The notes: generated by a model from the sequence alone, not told the origin. 64,000 nucleotides of DNA from G963662655 sp963665015 (GCA_963665015.2 CAXXSY010000004.1:2046001-2110000); one strand, 5' to 3'; positions 55,601 to 63,771 are shown, counted from the first letter of the stretch. Program-made: numbers and translations.

Positions 55601-55734
55601 ATTCTTTACCAATTGCCCACATTGCGGCTACCAGTTATACAATTCCACAGGTGGAAGAAATGAAGTATTTCGTAATCAGAGCTTCGGATGAATCAATATC
55701 TGCAGCAAGAAATGCAAATGCAGAGGAGAAGTAA
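46639..55734 (+). CDS. Giant secreted beta-helix / VCBS / ASPIC protein
   Basis: 3031 residues; GGAGGATCA precedes the ATG. Signal peptide (1-21); an N-terminal domain (to about 440) containing glycine-rich hydrophobic segments at about 150-255; a carboxypeptidase-regulatory-like Ig domain (440-520); Ig-like and CARDB-like domains (525-710); a right-handed beta-helix (about 860-1215) with 'NNGGGLFLDDC' and 'SPGFD'-type turns; a second beta-helix (about 1335-1860) with repeated 'GGAI' turns; choice-of-anchor D/HYDIN-like Ig domains (1888-2177); FG-GAP/VCBS repeats 'WADYDNDGDPD' (2180-2540); an ASPIC/UnbV domain (2543-2632) 'NNWIGFTLTG', 'IVIKWQG'; Ig domains and a C-terminal Fn3. Probably an extracellular adhesin or sugar-binding protein; no enzyme motif identified. 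No type A sorting tail. Confidence 0.82.
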   Translation: MKKTASLIVILFIFISINSTENNSVFSQINKEKAIVIAEGIRNDVDIQDALSNYGEENSAERIMDEISRIAGIQIDQLGFGEYCAFMNIVYLLESHNIELGNLAAMSIKEPVNDFSAFDIISSEIVAGDEQFSVIHNRYLYETLQENDREAVLCFLGICAIGGVVGGTGNLIGLGFEYGFDIDEIPFSEIVGSFSEGFVIGFVATGLGMLSGTVLPVVGALPATAAGLLADIMSVPGFEIGLADCIDSFLVSILGPVANWSIFDFYNPASYIELFSGQDGGVNSSLLSNCNDAFSEFYNEYPNIDLNSLSPEGNAHLIQTWTFDGDEDFSMAKEVFSVNDYVNWGMSLSILEPTTASISMNCSNGSSDACFASGSFSLGQGQFIVEMTEPYLSQNIINALGISGNYYVEGSVSTTGENAITCTINSSDNNSGLFHITDVVISGYVKTNAQIPIEDALINISNSNDIIYTDAYGYYECPIPYWFWSGTVTPTKLNHTFDPMYRTYSGITSTQNNQDYTGTYTPSEIPPTIQVLSPNNIQAYQSCIIEFQASDPDSDAEIYFYYDNNSYGHNGLCINPESPVHEDYGSTAYSWNLDDMNPGVYWVYARITDGTYNNIYDYSPGTVEKVETESGRSLRIDDEIIESSDDDEWAEIGESIDYELFVENRSDETVYDVDMTLVCETSDIVMIDDTYSVSSIASDHAVSPNFYFNIPNNFSDDEAEFVLQVIYEDSNGLPYSQTLHVRDVDVFPSTLIPPYFTIEVSPENQCCSINNSVTYYIETQPIDSQYNHAISLSGSSTSGHILFEFNDTEILPGNSTAVTISNDGSLEPGMYEFTISGTTSETQRSTSLEIEFVESTTVNGGNVSGYWSAAASPYFVEGDITVPAGEFLEIEAGTEVQFRGSYALHVYGTLLTMGSETGQILFTCNDTGTGWKGIRMYDTADESRLNYTTIQYAKSTNNGGGLFLDDCDAIISNCYIHHNYLMANNTLGAGVYTNEGTPVFINTTISENSSTYEVESLGMCCSSPEAMIIGCRIINNQNMNDNQRRVGGLYIRGGDKYNESIPIVANTIIANNRVGSDAGGMRIGGAVEFVNCVIANNHVEDNDDNDNGGGIYKKGSKRANFYNSIIYGNSTNGNIGHEVYVDPEDGALYFEYCSIRNRTNSSYVYGPVSWGPGNITSSPGFDSNYAISSSSGCIDAGNPNMIDALIPPGLGESRADMGAFGGEANGVFENRYLVTPIIADFHMLNIGFSREKVFHVYNLTENVAICSIESPDNQDITVSESFVSIDPYSKVEVIVNWTPTITGSMNEVIVFDFEGVQVPKSIFGESLNSGNLESDVYGILTISHCPYHVVGDIVIPYSQELIIDPGVQLLFDGNYKIDVYGSLIANGTENEQVTITREGSNTWKGIRFHNSNGNTLNHTNLSNANKVLVDDYDDIERQGAALHLISSELGMRGCHIHNNKSAARGGALFVDELSFIRISDCLIENNCIYVPDFDTYDDETFGGAIYFDHSEAVIENTTFNSNYIQGDYSTDNDQADLEGGAIWCNASAIDINNCNFINNMIESSYYDAQLYGGAINAKSSTVNISSCSFVGNHLNMSAVNNVFKRVEGGAICNDSGADINVLNSYFEGNYAVVNDANPRSRAYGGAIEDANIVIGCTFIGNYVDAGQNCKGGACRNGDYTRNIFINNHAGDASDYSEGGAIDSGDNLYNNLFINNCTGPAGISWGGAIDGGSPIINNVFYGNHTSGSTGYGGAIRLSNGTIYNNVMYNNQSTHGDQISGYTSEGNTYEITVDYNLIENLASSAFAVTDFITIGEHNFDSNPLFADINNNDFHLLSSSPCIDAGHPEHYDNVLADSLGLGTILCDLGVYGGINNSSTSSGGFLQLCSPELSFGDTFVNESDTLYVTISLIGQGGIAIDSIRIEQSVENFHWNYNSRAIVSENNPVTLAVIHEPINSASNTGTMKIYSSNPFGTLYIALTGNGIAPNIVLDSSVIDFGDVRFDSTAIKPLLISNDGTGYLQVESITPDSSQFVVSPQQFVVPVSESKEVHIEFNPSFVGEITSSCLIQSNDADTTYTIIANVTKPEIEMSEDACDFDWVECGTTSSINLTIFNIGTAVLHLNEISTTGDVFSADVTDIIINPGETSTLTISFTPEECVEYSSLISIETDDETARITVNGYGYNVGYSDISSQSGLDISDNTRGVCWTDFDMDGYQDVFVANYNSASRIFFNDGNGIFTDFTAMSMIDISGPAYSASWADYDNDGDPDIYVTLYNQSNILLVNEGDYTFSDFSSICGANDSGPSKGSSWADFDKDGYVDLFVANYGSSNKLFRNNGDGTFSDVTDIYGVNYSGQSQIGIWADCNEDGYEDLFVCNWNNEPNLLYINNLGESFTETGEPLEIQGADKSKSAMWSDFDNDGDFDLIVSNWLNQENNLFRNDFNSSLGFIDVMQSTGIDLTTANYSSLFLDYDNNGWEDILIFPWTGDHCHLCINNGDGSFIDRTNEGGLDLTDYIRSVTITDIDQDGYPDLYCGTDSGNNIMLKNMLSHNNWIGFTLTGFAKNLSSIGTRITLYSNDQIQTKMLDSGEIYMSSNANQMLFGLGAHNMVDSIVIKWQGMHEETYTNLMINQYNEITEPNSAPFFEFPEYFEVAYYNSLNIDLSEYSEDYTTFDNQLQYSVVDSLQSPSGQYNLTDAILLYSAPQNWFGLDTLIVEIHDGIFYSKSPLVFSVAPDNYPPQITSHNPAYSTQMLTVGSMTDFSVNAEDTEGDPIQYRWCLNETLVSTTNTYTFNADMNMDGMQHLKCSVSQSDSTRVSISNTELNSRVWNPYGVSEIEWNIYAVNPYDYVISPNEESLVIAQPDTVSFLFDGYSSNGYELEYDWKLEYIPVSSLSTYTFHSDSVAPGNYIISLDVSEIVPERRRLYKEISRENATRNSEPAILNFVWQVEVTGGLLPPQNIIITCSENSVTISWDTVFEASSYKIWANDAPDVDTDSLPIAHIAATSYTIPQVEEMKYFVIRASDESISAARNANAEEK

Positions 55735-55761
55735 GCATTTGCATCCAGGTCTATCCACCCA

Positions 55762-55817
55762 ACATTCACAACAATGCACAGACATTCACAGGTTGTTTGT
55801 CAGTCATTTGTCAGTCG
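55762..55817 (+). repeat. Second phased-repeat cluster matching the tRNA-side repeats
   Basis: Two TGTCAGTC units at 55798 and 55809 (11-bp period) within a 21-bp stretch, 55796-55816, identical to 6096-6116. They are preceded by a 10-bp-period series ending in CACA (ACATTCACA at 55762 and 55782, CAATGCACA at 55772). The left cluster has comparable CACA-ending decamers at 6071-6090 in the same relative place. Both clusters have the same orientation. Confidence 0.7.
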
Positions 55818-55883
55818 GGTTGATTTGCATAGAGGCTATGTTGCTATGGTTATGAGAGTTACGAAAAACGCTATTTCGCTTCT

Positions 55884-55917
55884 AAGGAAAAAGGCCCGAA
55901 TCAAATGACCCGGGCCT
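55884..55917 (-). terminator. Terminator of the 2601-aa GLUG gene
   Basis: On the minus strand AGGCCCG (55917-55911) pairs with CGGGCCT (55898-55892), followed by a T5 run and CC. It lies 14 bp after the stop at 55931. Confidence 0.8.
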
Positions 55918-55930
55918 GCGATAGAGTCGA

Positions 55931-58900
55931 TTATTGCTTTCTTGCTCTTGAATCCGTACGCTGAAGGGTTTCATTTTGGCGTACATATTCGAGAACGGCT
56001 TTCACGTAGTAATAGCGTCCTCCGCGCGGCATGAGCACTGTCCAGGATTCATTCTCGAATGTGCCGGAGGTGTCTTCAGCAAACTCACCGTCCGGCGTGG
56101 CGCAGGAGAACACCTTGTAGCTCGTTGCCCCCGCTACCGGACTCCAGGTGATTGTCACGCTGGTTGAATCGGTTGTCAGGACGACATCCTGCGGTGCGTC
56201 TGGTGGTGAAGGTGGATTATTCTCGTATCCCTGCCATGCGAGGAATGGATAGCCGCCATTGTCATCCGGATTGATACCCCAGATATCGTTCGTGCCGTTC
56301 TGGGTCTCATCCATGAAATCCCAGCCGGCATTGAAGTAGGTACTGTAATCCTGCATTTCTGCGGTGGTGAGCCCTGTCCCGCCAGCGCTGGAGCCTTGTC
56401 CCGAGGTCTCGGTGTCCCAGAAAGAAGAGTTTATGATGCCATGCGTACAGGAACCAATCAGACCGCCGGTCCCTGTAACTGCACCGGATGAATAGCAATG
56501 ATTCACCTCGATGGTGCCGCTGTCGGTTCCGTCCTGATTACCGATAAACCCACCGGTCTTTTCGTCTCCGGACACATCTCCTTGTGCATAACAGTTCTCG
56601 ATCAGGATCGTTCCGCCATCGTAACCGGGATATCCGGCACGATTGTTTCCGGTCAGACCTCCGACAATATCGCCAGTCGCGGTAATATCGACATCTGTAA
56701 AGCATTCGATGATGTTCGACGAGATCGATTCGAACGCTTCGTTCCGTCCGATCAGACCACCTGCGAGGGATTTCCCGCCGGAATCGTGTTCGGCGGTCAG
56801 CGTTCCGGTCGCAGAGCATCTACTGACATCGCCGTTGCGTTTGCTTCCTATCAATGCGCCGACGGCTGATTGCCCATGAATCGAAACATTGGTGAGATGC
56901 ACATCATCGATCGTCGCTGCTGCCGTGAATCCGAAAAGTCCAACATACCGTTGATCCGGACGATCGATGTACAGATTCGATATTTGATAACCGTCGCCAT
57001 TGTAGGTTCCGGTGAATCGCTGGTTGTTATTCCCGATTGGCAGGAATCCCGCGCCGTCGAACCAGTTCTGTGTGTCGGTTGCGTCGATATCTGCGACCTG
57101 CGCGAAGTGCTTGTCCCAAATGGTGTTATCGCTCGATATGCGGTTGAGCTGCGCCATGTTGCTGATAAGATACGGGGCTTCGATCGTTCCGGAACCCGGG
57201 AAAAATGCCTGTGGTTTATTTTCGTATCCCTGCCCGGCGAGGAAGGGATAGCCGCCATTCTCCTGCGGATTGATACCCCAGATATCGTTCGTGCCGTTCT
57301 GGGATTCGTCCAGGAAGTCCCATCCGGCGTCAAGGTAGGTTTGGGGATTATGCATCTCTGTGGTGGTGAGACCGATACCGCCAACACTGTTTGATACTCC
57401 GGACGCTTCAACATCCCAGAAGCAATTATTGACAACACAGTAATTACAATCTGCTATTAAACCTCCCCACGCTTCTTGATTGTTTTGTTCAATATAGCAT
57501 GAGGAATAGCAATTTTCCACCAGCATCAATCCTCCCATGGAAGAATAAGCGCTCCCTACAAGTCCGGCATACAGCATGAAGGCTGAAACCGAACCTTGAG
57601 CGCTGCAGTTTGATATCGTTACGCCAATATCGTCATTGACATAGATGGATATTAGTCCGATTAACCCACCGCAGAACCTGCCTGAAGCACTGGCGGAAAT
57701 GTTTGTACAGCATTCTATAATCTGGATTCCGGGATCACCATCTTCACGATAACAATATCCAATCAATCCACCAATATGAGTTTGAGTGGCTTCGTTTCCA
57801 TCAACCGTTCCGGTAGCGGAGCATTGTGTTACGTTGCAGCTTCGAGCCTTGCCAATAATCGCGCCGATGTACTTTTTAGCGAATATATTGGCATTTTCAA
57901 GATGGATATTCGAGATCTCAGCAAATCTCGTATATCCGAAAAGACCAGCGTATGTTTTATTGCTGCGGTTGATGGTAAGTCCCTCGATGGCATATCCGGC
58001 ACCGTCATAACAGCCGGTAAATTGATAGGTACCGTTCCCGATTGGCAGGAATCCCGCGCCATCATACCAGTTTTGGGTTTCAGTTGCATCGATGTCCGCC
58101 ACCTGCACGAAATGTTTATCCCATTCCGCGCTATGCTCGGATAACCAGACAAGGTCGGCAAGATTTTCAATCTGATATGGACTGGCTTCGGTACCAGAGC
58201 CCTCGGGTGCCCATTCGTAAACATGTTCGTATCCCTGCCATGCGAGGAATGGGTAGCCGCCATTTTCCTCCGGATTGATACCCCAGATATCGTCCGTACC
58301 ATTCTGGGTCTCATCCATGAAATCCCAGCCGGCATTGAAGTAGCTGTTGAAATCCTGCATCTCTGCCGTGGTGAGGCCGGTTCCGCCGTCGCTGGTTGAT
58401 ATTCCTGACAACTCCGTATCCCAGTAGCAGTTGGTAACCGTTGCCCCATCGTTTTGCAAGATGAATCCATCGGATGCCACACTAAAATCTCCAGAACATG
58501 CGGCGTAGCAATTGGTGATGTTTGTTGACAAATCGCTCGTTGCGCATATTGCTATAAATCCAGACTGGGCGTATGTACTTGCCACCTCTCCTTGTGCATA
58601 GCAATCGCTGATTTCCAGACTTCCGTTGTCACTACTTCTTGTATAACCGCCAAAACCGCCAATATACCGGTAGCCATTGACAGTTCCCTGAGCATGGCAT
58701 TTCTGAATCGATATTGTACTATGATAATAGCAAGAAACATGTCCGAAGAACGAGCCGGTTAACTCGTTTCCAGTTACGCTTCCTTCAGACCAGCAATTAG
58801 ATATAGTTATGGATGAACTGCTCAGGGATTCAACCAAGCCGGCAAAACCGCCAGTTCTCACATCGGAACCAGTTACCTGACAGGTTGACCAGCAGTTATC

Positions 58901-61900
58901 GAATGACGCCGTACCTCCGTAGTAAATAGACACAAATCCAGCGACTCCGCCAATATCTCCCAATCCATTGATGACGCCGGTTGTTGAACAATCCATGATT
59001 GTCGTAACGTTGTCATCTTCATTGAAACCATTTATACATCCGATCAAACCTCCGGCAGCATGTTCGGCTGCTGTAAGATTTATGTCTGCTGTGCAATGAC
59101 TGATGGTGGATGGCTCGTAAGATTTTACGAGACCGACCAAGCCGCCGGCGTTTGTTTCGTCCAGTCCATCGCCGGCATTGATTGTACCGGATACATGGCA
59201 TTCGATCAGGGTGGAGCTGATTGCTTGACCCACAAGGGAGCCTGTCTGGTTCGCACCGGTAATCGTAACGCCGGAAAGGGTCAGGTTGCTGATTTCCGCG
59301 TTCTCGATAACCGAGAACAGACCGATGTTATGGGTTGCGGGGCGATTGATCATCAGATTTGCGATCTGGAATCCGCCGCCATCATAAACACCGCTGAAAG
59401 GTGTAGATTCGTTCCCGATTGGCAGGAATCCCATAGAGTCCCGAGTGCTGGTCATGGTGATATCACACGTTTGCAAGAACACTTTATCCCAAAAGGTGTT
59501 ATCAGTCGTTATGCGATTGAGCTGCGTCATGTTTCTGATAAGATAAGGATCTTCGGTGGTTCCGGATCCGGGAATGTAGGACTGAGACTCATTTTCGTAT
59601 CCCTGCCATGCGAGGAAGGGATAGCCGCCATTCTCATCTGGATTGAAACCCCAGATATCGTCTGTACCGTTTTCCGTCTCATCCATGATATCCCAGCCAG
59701 CGTCAAGGTATGTTTGGGGATTCTGCATCTCTGCCGTGGTGAGGCCGGTTCCTCCATCGCTGGAGGACATGCCGGAGACTTCGGTGTCCCAGAATGACGA
59801 AACGACATAACCGTAATCTCGATCCGCGATCAATCCACCACGATGCGAGCTTCCGTTGACCTCCGTCGCACTGAAAGAATTGGTGACCAGCACAGTACCA
59901 CAATCCACCGACGACTCGGGCATACATCCGATCAATCCTCCCGTATATTCCGGTGCAGTAACGGAACCTTTGCTGTAGCAATCGGATATCAGGATGTCTC
60001 CACCTTCATTGAAAAGCAAACCGGAAGTAAGTAATGCCGCAAGCCCACCAGCGTAGTTATTGGCTGCACTGGTTTCCATATCCGCGAAACAGGATGTGAT
60101 GTTGCATTCATGGTTCTCGGTGGCATAGATCTCTCCGATCAATCCTCCGGCGTAGTTATGCGGTACCGTTACGCTTCCCGTTGTCGAACAGTTATGAATA
60201 TCGGTGTTTTTACACATACCGACAAGCCCTCCGGCTTTCCGGTAACCGGTTACGTCCGCATCGACAAGATGGATATCTTCCAGATTGGCGTTTTGCGCAT
60301 AGGCGAAAAGCCCGACGTATTCACGATTTGGCTTGTTGATTACGACACCTGTAATCGTGTGACCGCCTCCATCGTAATCGCCGCTGAAGGGGTTGGATTC
60401 TGACCCGATGGGAGAGATACCAAGCGTATCTCTTGTCGAGTATGCAACGATGTCATCGGTCTGCACGAAATGATCGTTCCAGACGGTGCTATTGCTCGAC
60501 ATCCACTTGAGATTGGAGAACGAAGCGATTTCCCATGGCGTCGATGCGGAACCGTCTCCATTGGGCTGTTCGAAGGGTTGGTTCTCGTATCCCTGCCATG
60601 CGAGGAATGGATAGCCGCCATTCTCCTCGCTATTCAATCCCCAGTAATTCTCTGTTCCGTTCAAAGACTCGCCCATGAAGTCCCAACCGGAATCCATATA
60701 GGTGAAGAAATTCTGCATCTCTGCTGTGGTGAGTCCTGTCCCGCCAGCGCTGGAGCCTTGTCCCGAGGTCTCGGTGTCCCAGAAAGAAGAGTTTACGGTA
60801 CCATGCGTACAGGTTCCAATCAATCCACCGGTGCCTGTGACTGCACCGGATGAATAGCAATGATTCACCTCGATGGTGCCGCTGGCGGTTCCGTCCTGAT
60901 TACCGATAAACCCTCCGGTCTTTTCGTCTCCAGACACATCTCCTTGTGCATAGCAGTTCTCGATCAGGATCGTTCCGCCTTCGTAACCGGGATATCCGGC
61001 ACGATTGTTTCCGGTCAGACCTCCGACAAAATCACCAGTCGCGGTAATATCGACATCTGCAAAGCATTCGATGATGTTCGATGAGATCGATTCGAACGCT
61101 TCGTTCCGTCCGATCAAACCACCAGTGTATGAATTCCCACCGGAATCCTGTTCGACGGTCAGTGTTCCGGTCGCAGAGCATGAGCCGACATCGCCATTGC
61201 GTTTGCCGCCTATCAATGCGCCGACGGCTGATTGACCGTGAATCGAAACATTGGTGAGATGCACATCATCGATCGTCGCTGCTGCCGTGAACCCGAAAAG
61301 ACCAATATACCGTTGATCCGGACGATCGATGTGCAGATTCGATATTTGATAACCGTCGCCATTGTAGGTTCCGGTGAATCGCTGGTTGTTATTCCCGATT
61401 GGCAGGAATCCCTCGCCATCGAACCAGTTCTGGGTGCCGGTGGCGTCGATATCGGCTGTCTGCACGTAATAATCGTCAAACGTATCCGGATGAAAGCTTA
61501 TCCATAGTAGGTTCCCAAGAGATTCGATCTGCCAGGGATTCGCTTCGCTGCCGTCGCCGTCGGGCAATCCGGGCCAGCCGTTTTCGTAACCCTGGCAGGA
61601 AAGGAAGGGGTACCCGCCGTTGTCGGCGTCGTTCATGCCCCAGATTTCGTCTGTTCCGTTCGCAGGTTCGTTTATGAAATCCCAACCGGCATCGTAGAAG
61701 GTGAAGAAACTCTGCATTGCCGCCGTATTGAGTCCGGTTCCGCCGGCGCTGGAGCTCTGACCGGTCGATTCCGTATCCCAGTACGAATTCGTAACGCTTC
61801 CGGCATCATTGTATCCGATCAGTCCACCGGCGCTGCTGATGCAATCGACATTGCCGGCTGCGTAACATTTTTCGATCGTGACAGTGCTGGATGCATCGGT

Positions 61901-63736
61901 CTCGATTTCTCCGACAAGGCCTGCGGAGCTGTTGCTGCCAACGATTTCTCCCGTGGCATAACAATTATCGATCGCAACATTACCGTGGCGCCACACTTCA
62001 ACTTTGCCGATTATGCCGCCGACGTAGCTACCGCCACTCATCGCTCCGTTTGAAGCGCTGCGGTAGATGTGCATGTTTCCACCATCGAGGTAGTTCGTTC
62101 CCGATTTGTTCGCGCCGATCAGACCACCAACGTAAGCTTCCGTCGCAGTGATATCGATATCGGCAAAGCAATCTACGATCTCGGAAGCGTGTGAAGAAGT
62201 GCCTTGGTTTACGCCGACCAGTCCGCCGGCATAGGAATAGCCTGAGGTCACCGTGCTGGTAATGCTTCCCGATGCCGAACAGTTTATCAACGTGGCGTTG
62301 TACCCATCTCCTGAAAATGCTCCCACATGACTCTTTGAGACAATATCGACATCGGCGAGTCTCAAATCCTCGATGGTCGAACCGATGGTGTATGCGAATA
62401 GCCCGATGACGGTTTCACCGGATCGGTTGATCGTGAGGCCCGATATCGTCTTGTTGTCCCCATGGACATAGCCGCTGAATCGATCGTTGCTGGTACCGAT
62501 AGGCAGAAAACCTTTGCCCTCATGATACTCGGCGGAGATGGAGAAATCGATATCGCGATAGATTAGAATATGGGAATCCCACATGACAGGATCGACGCTC
62601 ATTCTGTATAAATGGTTGGCATGCCTTATCTGATAAGGATCCTCCGAAGTACCGGATCCTGGAGGACGACAGGCCGGATCGTGATGGTAACTGACATTGT
62701 GCGGATACAACGTCGCAAGATAGGGGTATCCGCCATTGACGGCCGGATGCATTGCCCAGTAGTCATCTTCCATGCACCAATCAAACCCGATATCCTGGTA
62801 TGTCATGTAGTCCTGCATCTCGTAAAAAGTCTTTCCAGTTCCGCCGTCGCTGGAAGTTTGTCCAGATGTATCGATGTCCCATATACTATTGGTCACATTA
62901 CCGAGATCACGTTGTCCGACCAAACCGCCGGTTGTGCTGGTTCCGGTCACATGGGATGCGGCATAACATTTCTGAATACTATTGAACCCATTGGTTCCCC
63001 TCATGAAACCAACCAAACCGCCAACTTTTTCGCGAGCACTAATGCTACCTCGGGCAAAACAGTTTGCAATAAGATTATTCCCCCCGGGATTCCCTCCATA
63101 GCCAGCCATCATCATTCCGGTCAGACCGCCGACGCAATCTCCATCTGCCGTAATATCGACATCTGCACCGCAAAAGAGAAGCGTTGCCGCATTGACAAAC
63201 GAAGTCGTGCGACCGATCAAGCCACCGATGTAGCTGTTCATGTTTGCACTCTGGTGGGTAGCTTCGATTCTTCCCGATACGTAGCAGTTGTTGACTTCTG
63301 TCTGGTACGCTGCGCCGATCAGCCCCCCCACAACTGCCTGTGCTTCAATATCAATGTTCTCCAGGAAGAGCTTTTGTATCAAGGCGTATTCTGTCTGACC
63401 GAACATTCCGCAGCCTTCCTGATTGGGCCGCCTCATGTAGAGATTTGAAATTGTTTTGTGATTTCCGTGAAATTGCCCAGTGAAAGGTGTGTTATCGTTA
63501 CCGATGGGGATAAAGCCATTTTGACTCCAATTCGCACAGCCCATCGCATTGATATCGTTGTCGAGACGATAGACCATGTCCCACTCGGAAGAATTTGTAC
63601 AGAGCCAACGCAGGTGATCGAGTGTTTGAATTCGGTATGGATTCGATTCGGTTCCCTCTCCATTCGGCTGTGTGCCTTCACAGAAAAGGATACTCATAAA
63701 AATTGACAATAGAACGACACAATAAAGGTTTTTCAT
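55931..63736 (-). CDS. Giant secreted GLUG-repeat protein, seven modules
   Basis: 2601 residues; GGAG precedes the ATG. A signal peptide (1-20, ending LFCEG) is followed by seven modules of about 330-400 residues. Each opens with a 'GxGTxxxPYxI' or 'GDGSxxxPWxI' phrase and a leucine/tryptophan segment (LRWL, LLWIS), goes through many GLUG repeats ('GGLIG', 'CYAxG', 'FWDTETSGxSSSxGGTGLTTAEMQ') and closes with 'NGGYPFLAWQGYEN'. A single Fn3 domain (about 2508-2601) ends the protein; there is no type A sorting tail. The fold is a long beta-solenoid, probably surface-bound; ligand unknown. Modules 3 and 7 are almost identical over about 250 residues. It is a larger relative of the 894-aa protein at 8665-11349. 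Confidence 0.85.
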   Translation of the reverse strand: MKNLYCVVLLSIFMSILFCEGTQPNGEGTESNPYRIQTLDHLRWLCTNSSEWDMVYRLDNDINAMGCANWSQNGFIPIGNDNTPFTGQFHGNHKTISNLYMRRPNQEGCGMFGQTEYALIQKLFLENIDIEAQAVVGGLIGAAYQTEVNNCYVSGRIEATHQSANMNSYIGGLIGRTTSFVNAATLLFCGADVDITADGDCVGGLTGMMMAGYGGNPGGNNLIANCFARGSISAREKVGGLVGFMRGTNGFNSIQKCYAASHVTGTSTTGGLVGQRDLGNVTNSIWDIDTSGQTSSDGGTGKTFYEMQDYMTYQDIGFDWCMEDDYWAMHPAVNGGYPYLATLYPHNVSYHHDPACRPPGSGTSEDPYQIRHANHLYRMSVDPVMWDSHILIYRDIDFSISAEYHEGKGFLPIGTSNDRFSGYVHGDNKTISGLTINRSGETVIGLFAYTIGSTIEDLRLADVDIVSKSHVGAFSGDGYNATLINCSASGSITSTVTSGYSYAGGLVGVNQGTSSHASEIVDCFADIDITATEAYVGGLIGANKSGTNYLDGGNMHIYRSASNGAMSGGSYVGGIIGKVEVWRHGNVAIDNCYATGEIVGSNSSAGLVGEIETDASSTVTIEKCYAAGNVDCISSAGGLIGYNDAGSVTNSYWDTESTGQSSSAGGTGLNTAAMQSFFTFYDAGWDFINEPANGTDEIWGMNDADNGGYPFLSCQGYENGWPGLPDGDGSEANPWQIESLGNLLWISFHPDTFDDYYVQTADIDATGTQNWFDGEGFLPIGNNNQRFTGTYNGDGYQISNLHIDRPDQRYIGLFGFTAAATIDDVHLTNVSIHGQSAVGALIGGKRNGDVGSCSATGTLTVEQDSGGNSYTGGLIGRNEAFESISSNIIECFADVDITATGDFVGGLTGNNRAGYPGYEGGTILIENCYAQGDVSGDEKTGGFIGNQDGTASGTIEVNHCYSSGAVTGTGGLIGTCTHGTVNSSFWDTETSGQGSSAGGTGLTTAEMQNFFTYMDSGWDFMGESLNGTENYWGLNSEENGGYPFLAWQGYENQPFEQPNGDGSASTPWEIASFSNLKWMSSNSTVWNDHFVQTDDIVAYSTRDTLGISPIGSESNPFSGDYDGGGHTITGVVINKPNREYVGLFAYAQNANLEDIHLVDADVTGYRKAGGLVGMCKNTDIHNCSTTGSVTVPHNYAGGLIGEIYATENHECNITSCFADMETSAANNYAGGLAALLTSGLLFNEGGDILISDCYSKGSVTAPEYTGGLIGCMPESSVDCGTVLVTNSFSATEVNGSSHRGGLIADRDYGYVVSSFWDTEVSGMSSSDGGTGLTTAEMQNPQTYLDAGWDIMDETENGTDDIWGFNPDENGGYPFLAWQGYENESQSYIPGSGTTEDPYLIRNMTQLNRITTDNTFWDKVFLQTCDITMTSTRDSMGFLPIGNESTPFSGVYDGGGFQIANLMINRPATHNIGLFSVIENAEISNLTLSGVTITGANQTGSLVGQAISSTLIECHVSGTINAGDGLDETNAGGLVGLVKSYEPSTISHCTADINLTAAEHAAGGLIGCINGFNEDDNVTTIMDCSTTGVINGLGDIGGVAGFVSIYYGGTASFDNCWSTCQVTGSDVRTGGFAGLVESLSSSSITISNCWSEGSVTGNELTGSFFGHVSCYYHSTISIQKCHAQGTVNGYRYIGGFGGYTRSSDNGSLEISDCYAQGEVASTYAQSGFIAICATSDLSTNITNCYAACSGDFSVASDGFILQNDGATVTNCYWDTELSGISTSDGGTGLTTAEMQDFNSYFNAGWDFMDETQNGTDDIWGINPEENGGYPFLAWQGYEHVYEWAPEGSGTEASPYQIENLADLVWLSEHSAEWDKHFVQVADIDATETQNWYDGAGFLPIGNGTYQFTGCYDGAGYAIEGLTINRSNKTYAGLFGYTRFAEISNIHLENANIFAKKYIGAIIGKARSCNVTQCSATGTVDGNEATQTHIGGLIGYCYREDGDPGIQIIECCTNISASASGRFCGGLIGLISIYVNDDIGVTISNCSAQGSVSAFMLYAGLVGSAYSSMGGLMLVENCYSSCYIEQNNQEAWGGLIADCNYCVVNNCFWDVEASGVSNSVGGIGLTTTEMHNPQTYLDAGWDFLDESQNGTNDIWGINPQENGGYPFLAGQGYENKPQAFFPGSGTIEAPYLISNMAQLNRISSDNTIWDKHFAQVADIDATDTQNWFDGAGFLPIGNNNQRFTGTYNGDGYQISNLYIDRPDQRYVGLFGFTAAATIDDVHLTNVSIHGQSAVGALIGSKRNGDVSRCSATGTLTAEHDSGGKSLAGGLIGRNEAFESISSNIIECFTDVDITATGDIVGGLTGNNRAGYPGYDGGTILIENCYAQGDVSGDEKTGGFIGNQDGTDSGTIEVNHCYSSGAVTGTGGLIGSCTHGIINSSFWDTETSGQGSSAGGTGLTTAEMQDYSTYFNAGWDFMDETQNGTNDIWGINPDDNGGYPFLAWQGYENNPPSPPDAPQDVVLTTDSTSVTITWSPVAGATSYKVFSCATPDGEFAEDTSGTFENESWTVLMPRGGRYYYVKAVLEYVRQNETLQRTDSRARKQ
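56348..57095 (-). repeat. Intragenic duplication, copy in module 7
   Basis: About 748 bp nearly identical to 60710-61457, offset by exactly 4362 bp (1454 codons), with no net gap at the points I checked. Encodes residues about 2214-2463. Confidence 0.8.
60710..61457 (-). repeat. Intragenic duplication, copy in module 3
   Basis: Partner of 56348-57095; encodes residues about 760-1009. The flanking modules are more divergent, so this pair was copied or homogenised recently. Confidence 0.8.
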
Positions 63737-63771
63737 TGGTTACTCCTTCATGCTTGGTGATTGAAGTTATA

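Noticed and set aside
57776..59797. Long open frames on the plus strand inside the 2601-aa GLUG gene
   Set aside because: They are antisense shadows of the repeated coding sequence, lack ribosome sites and have unnatural composition.
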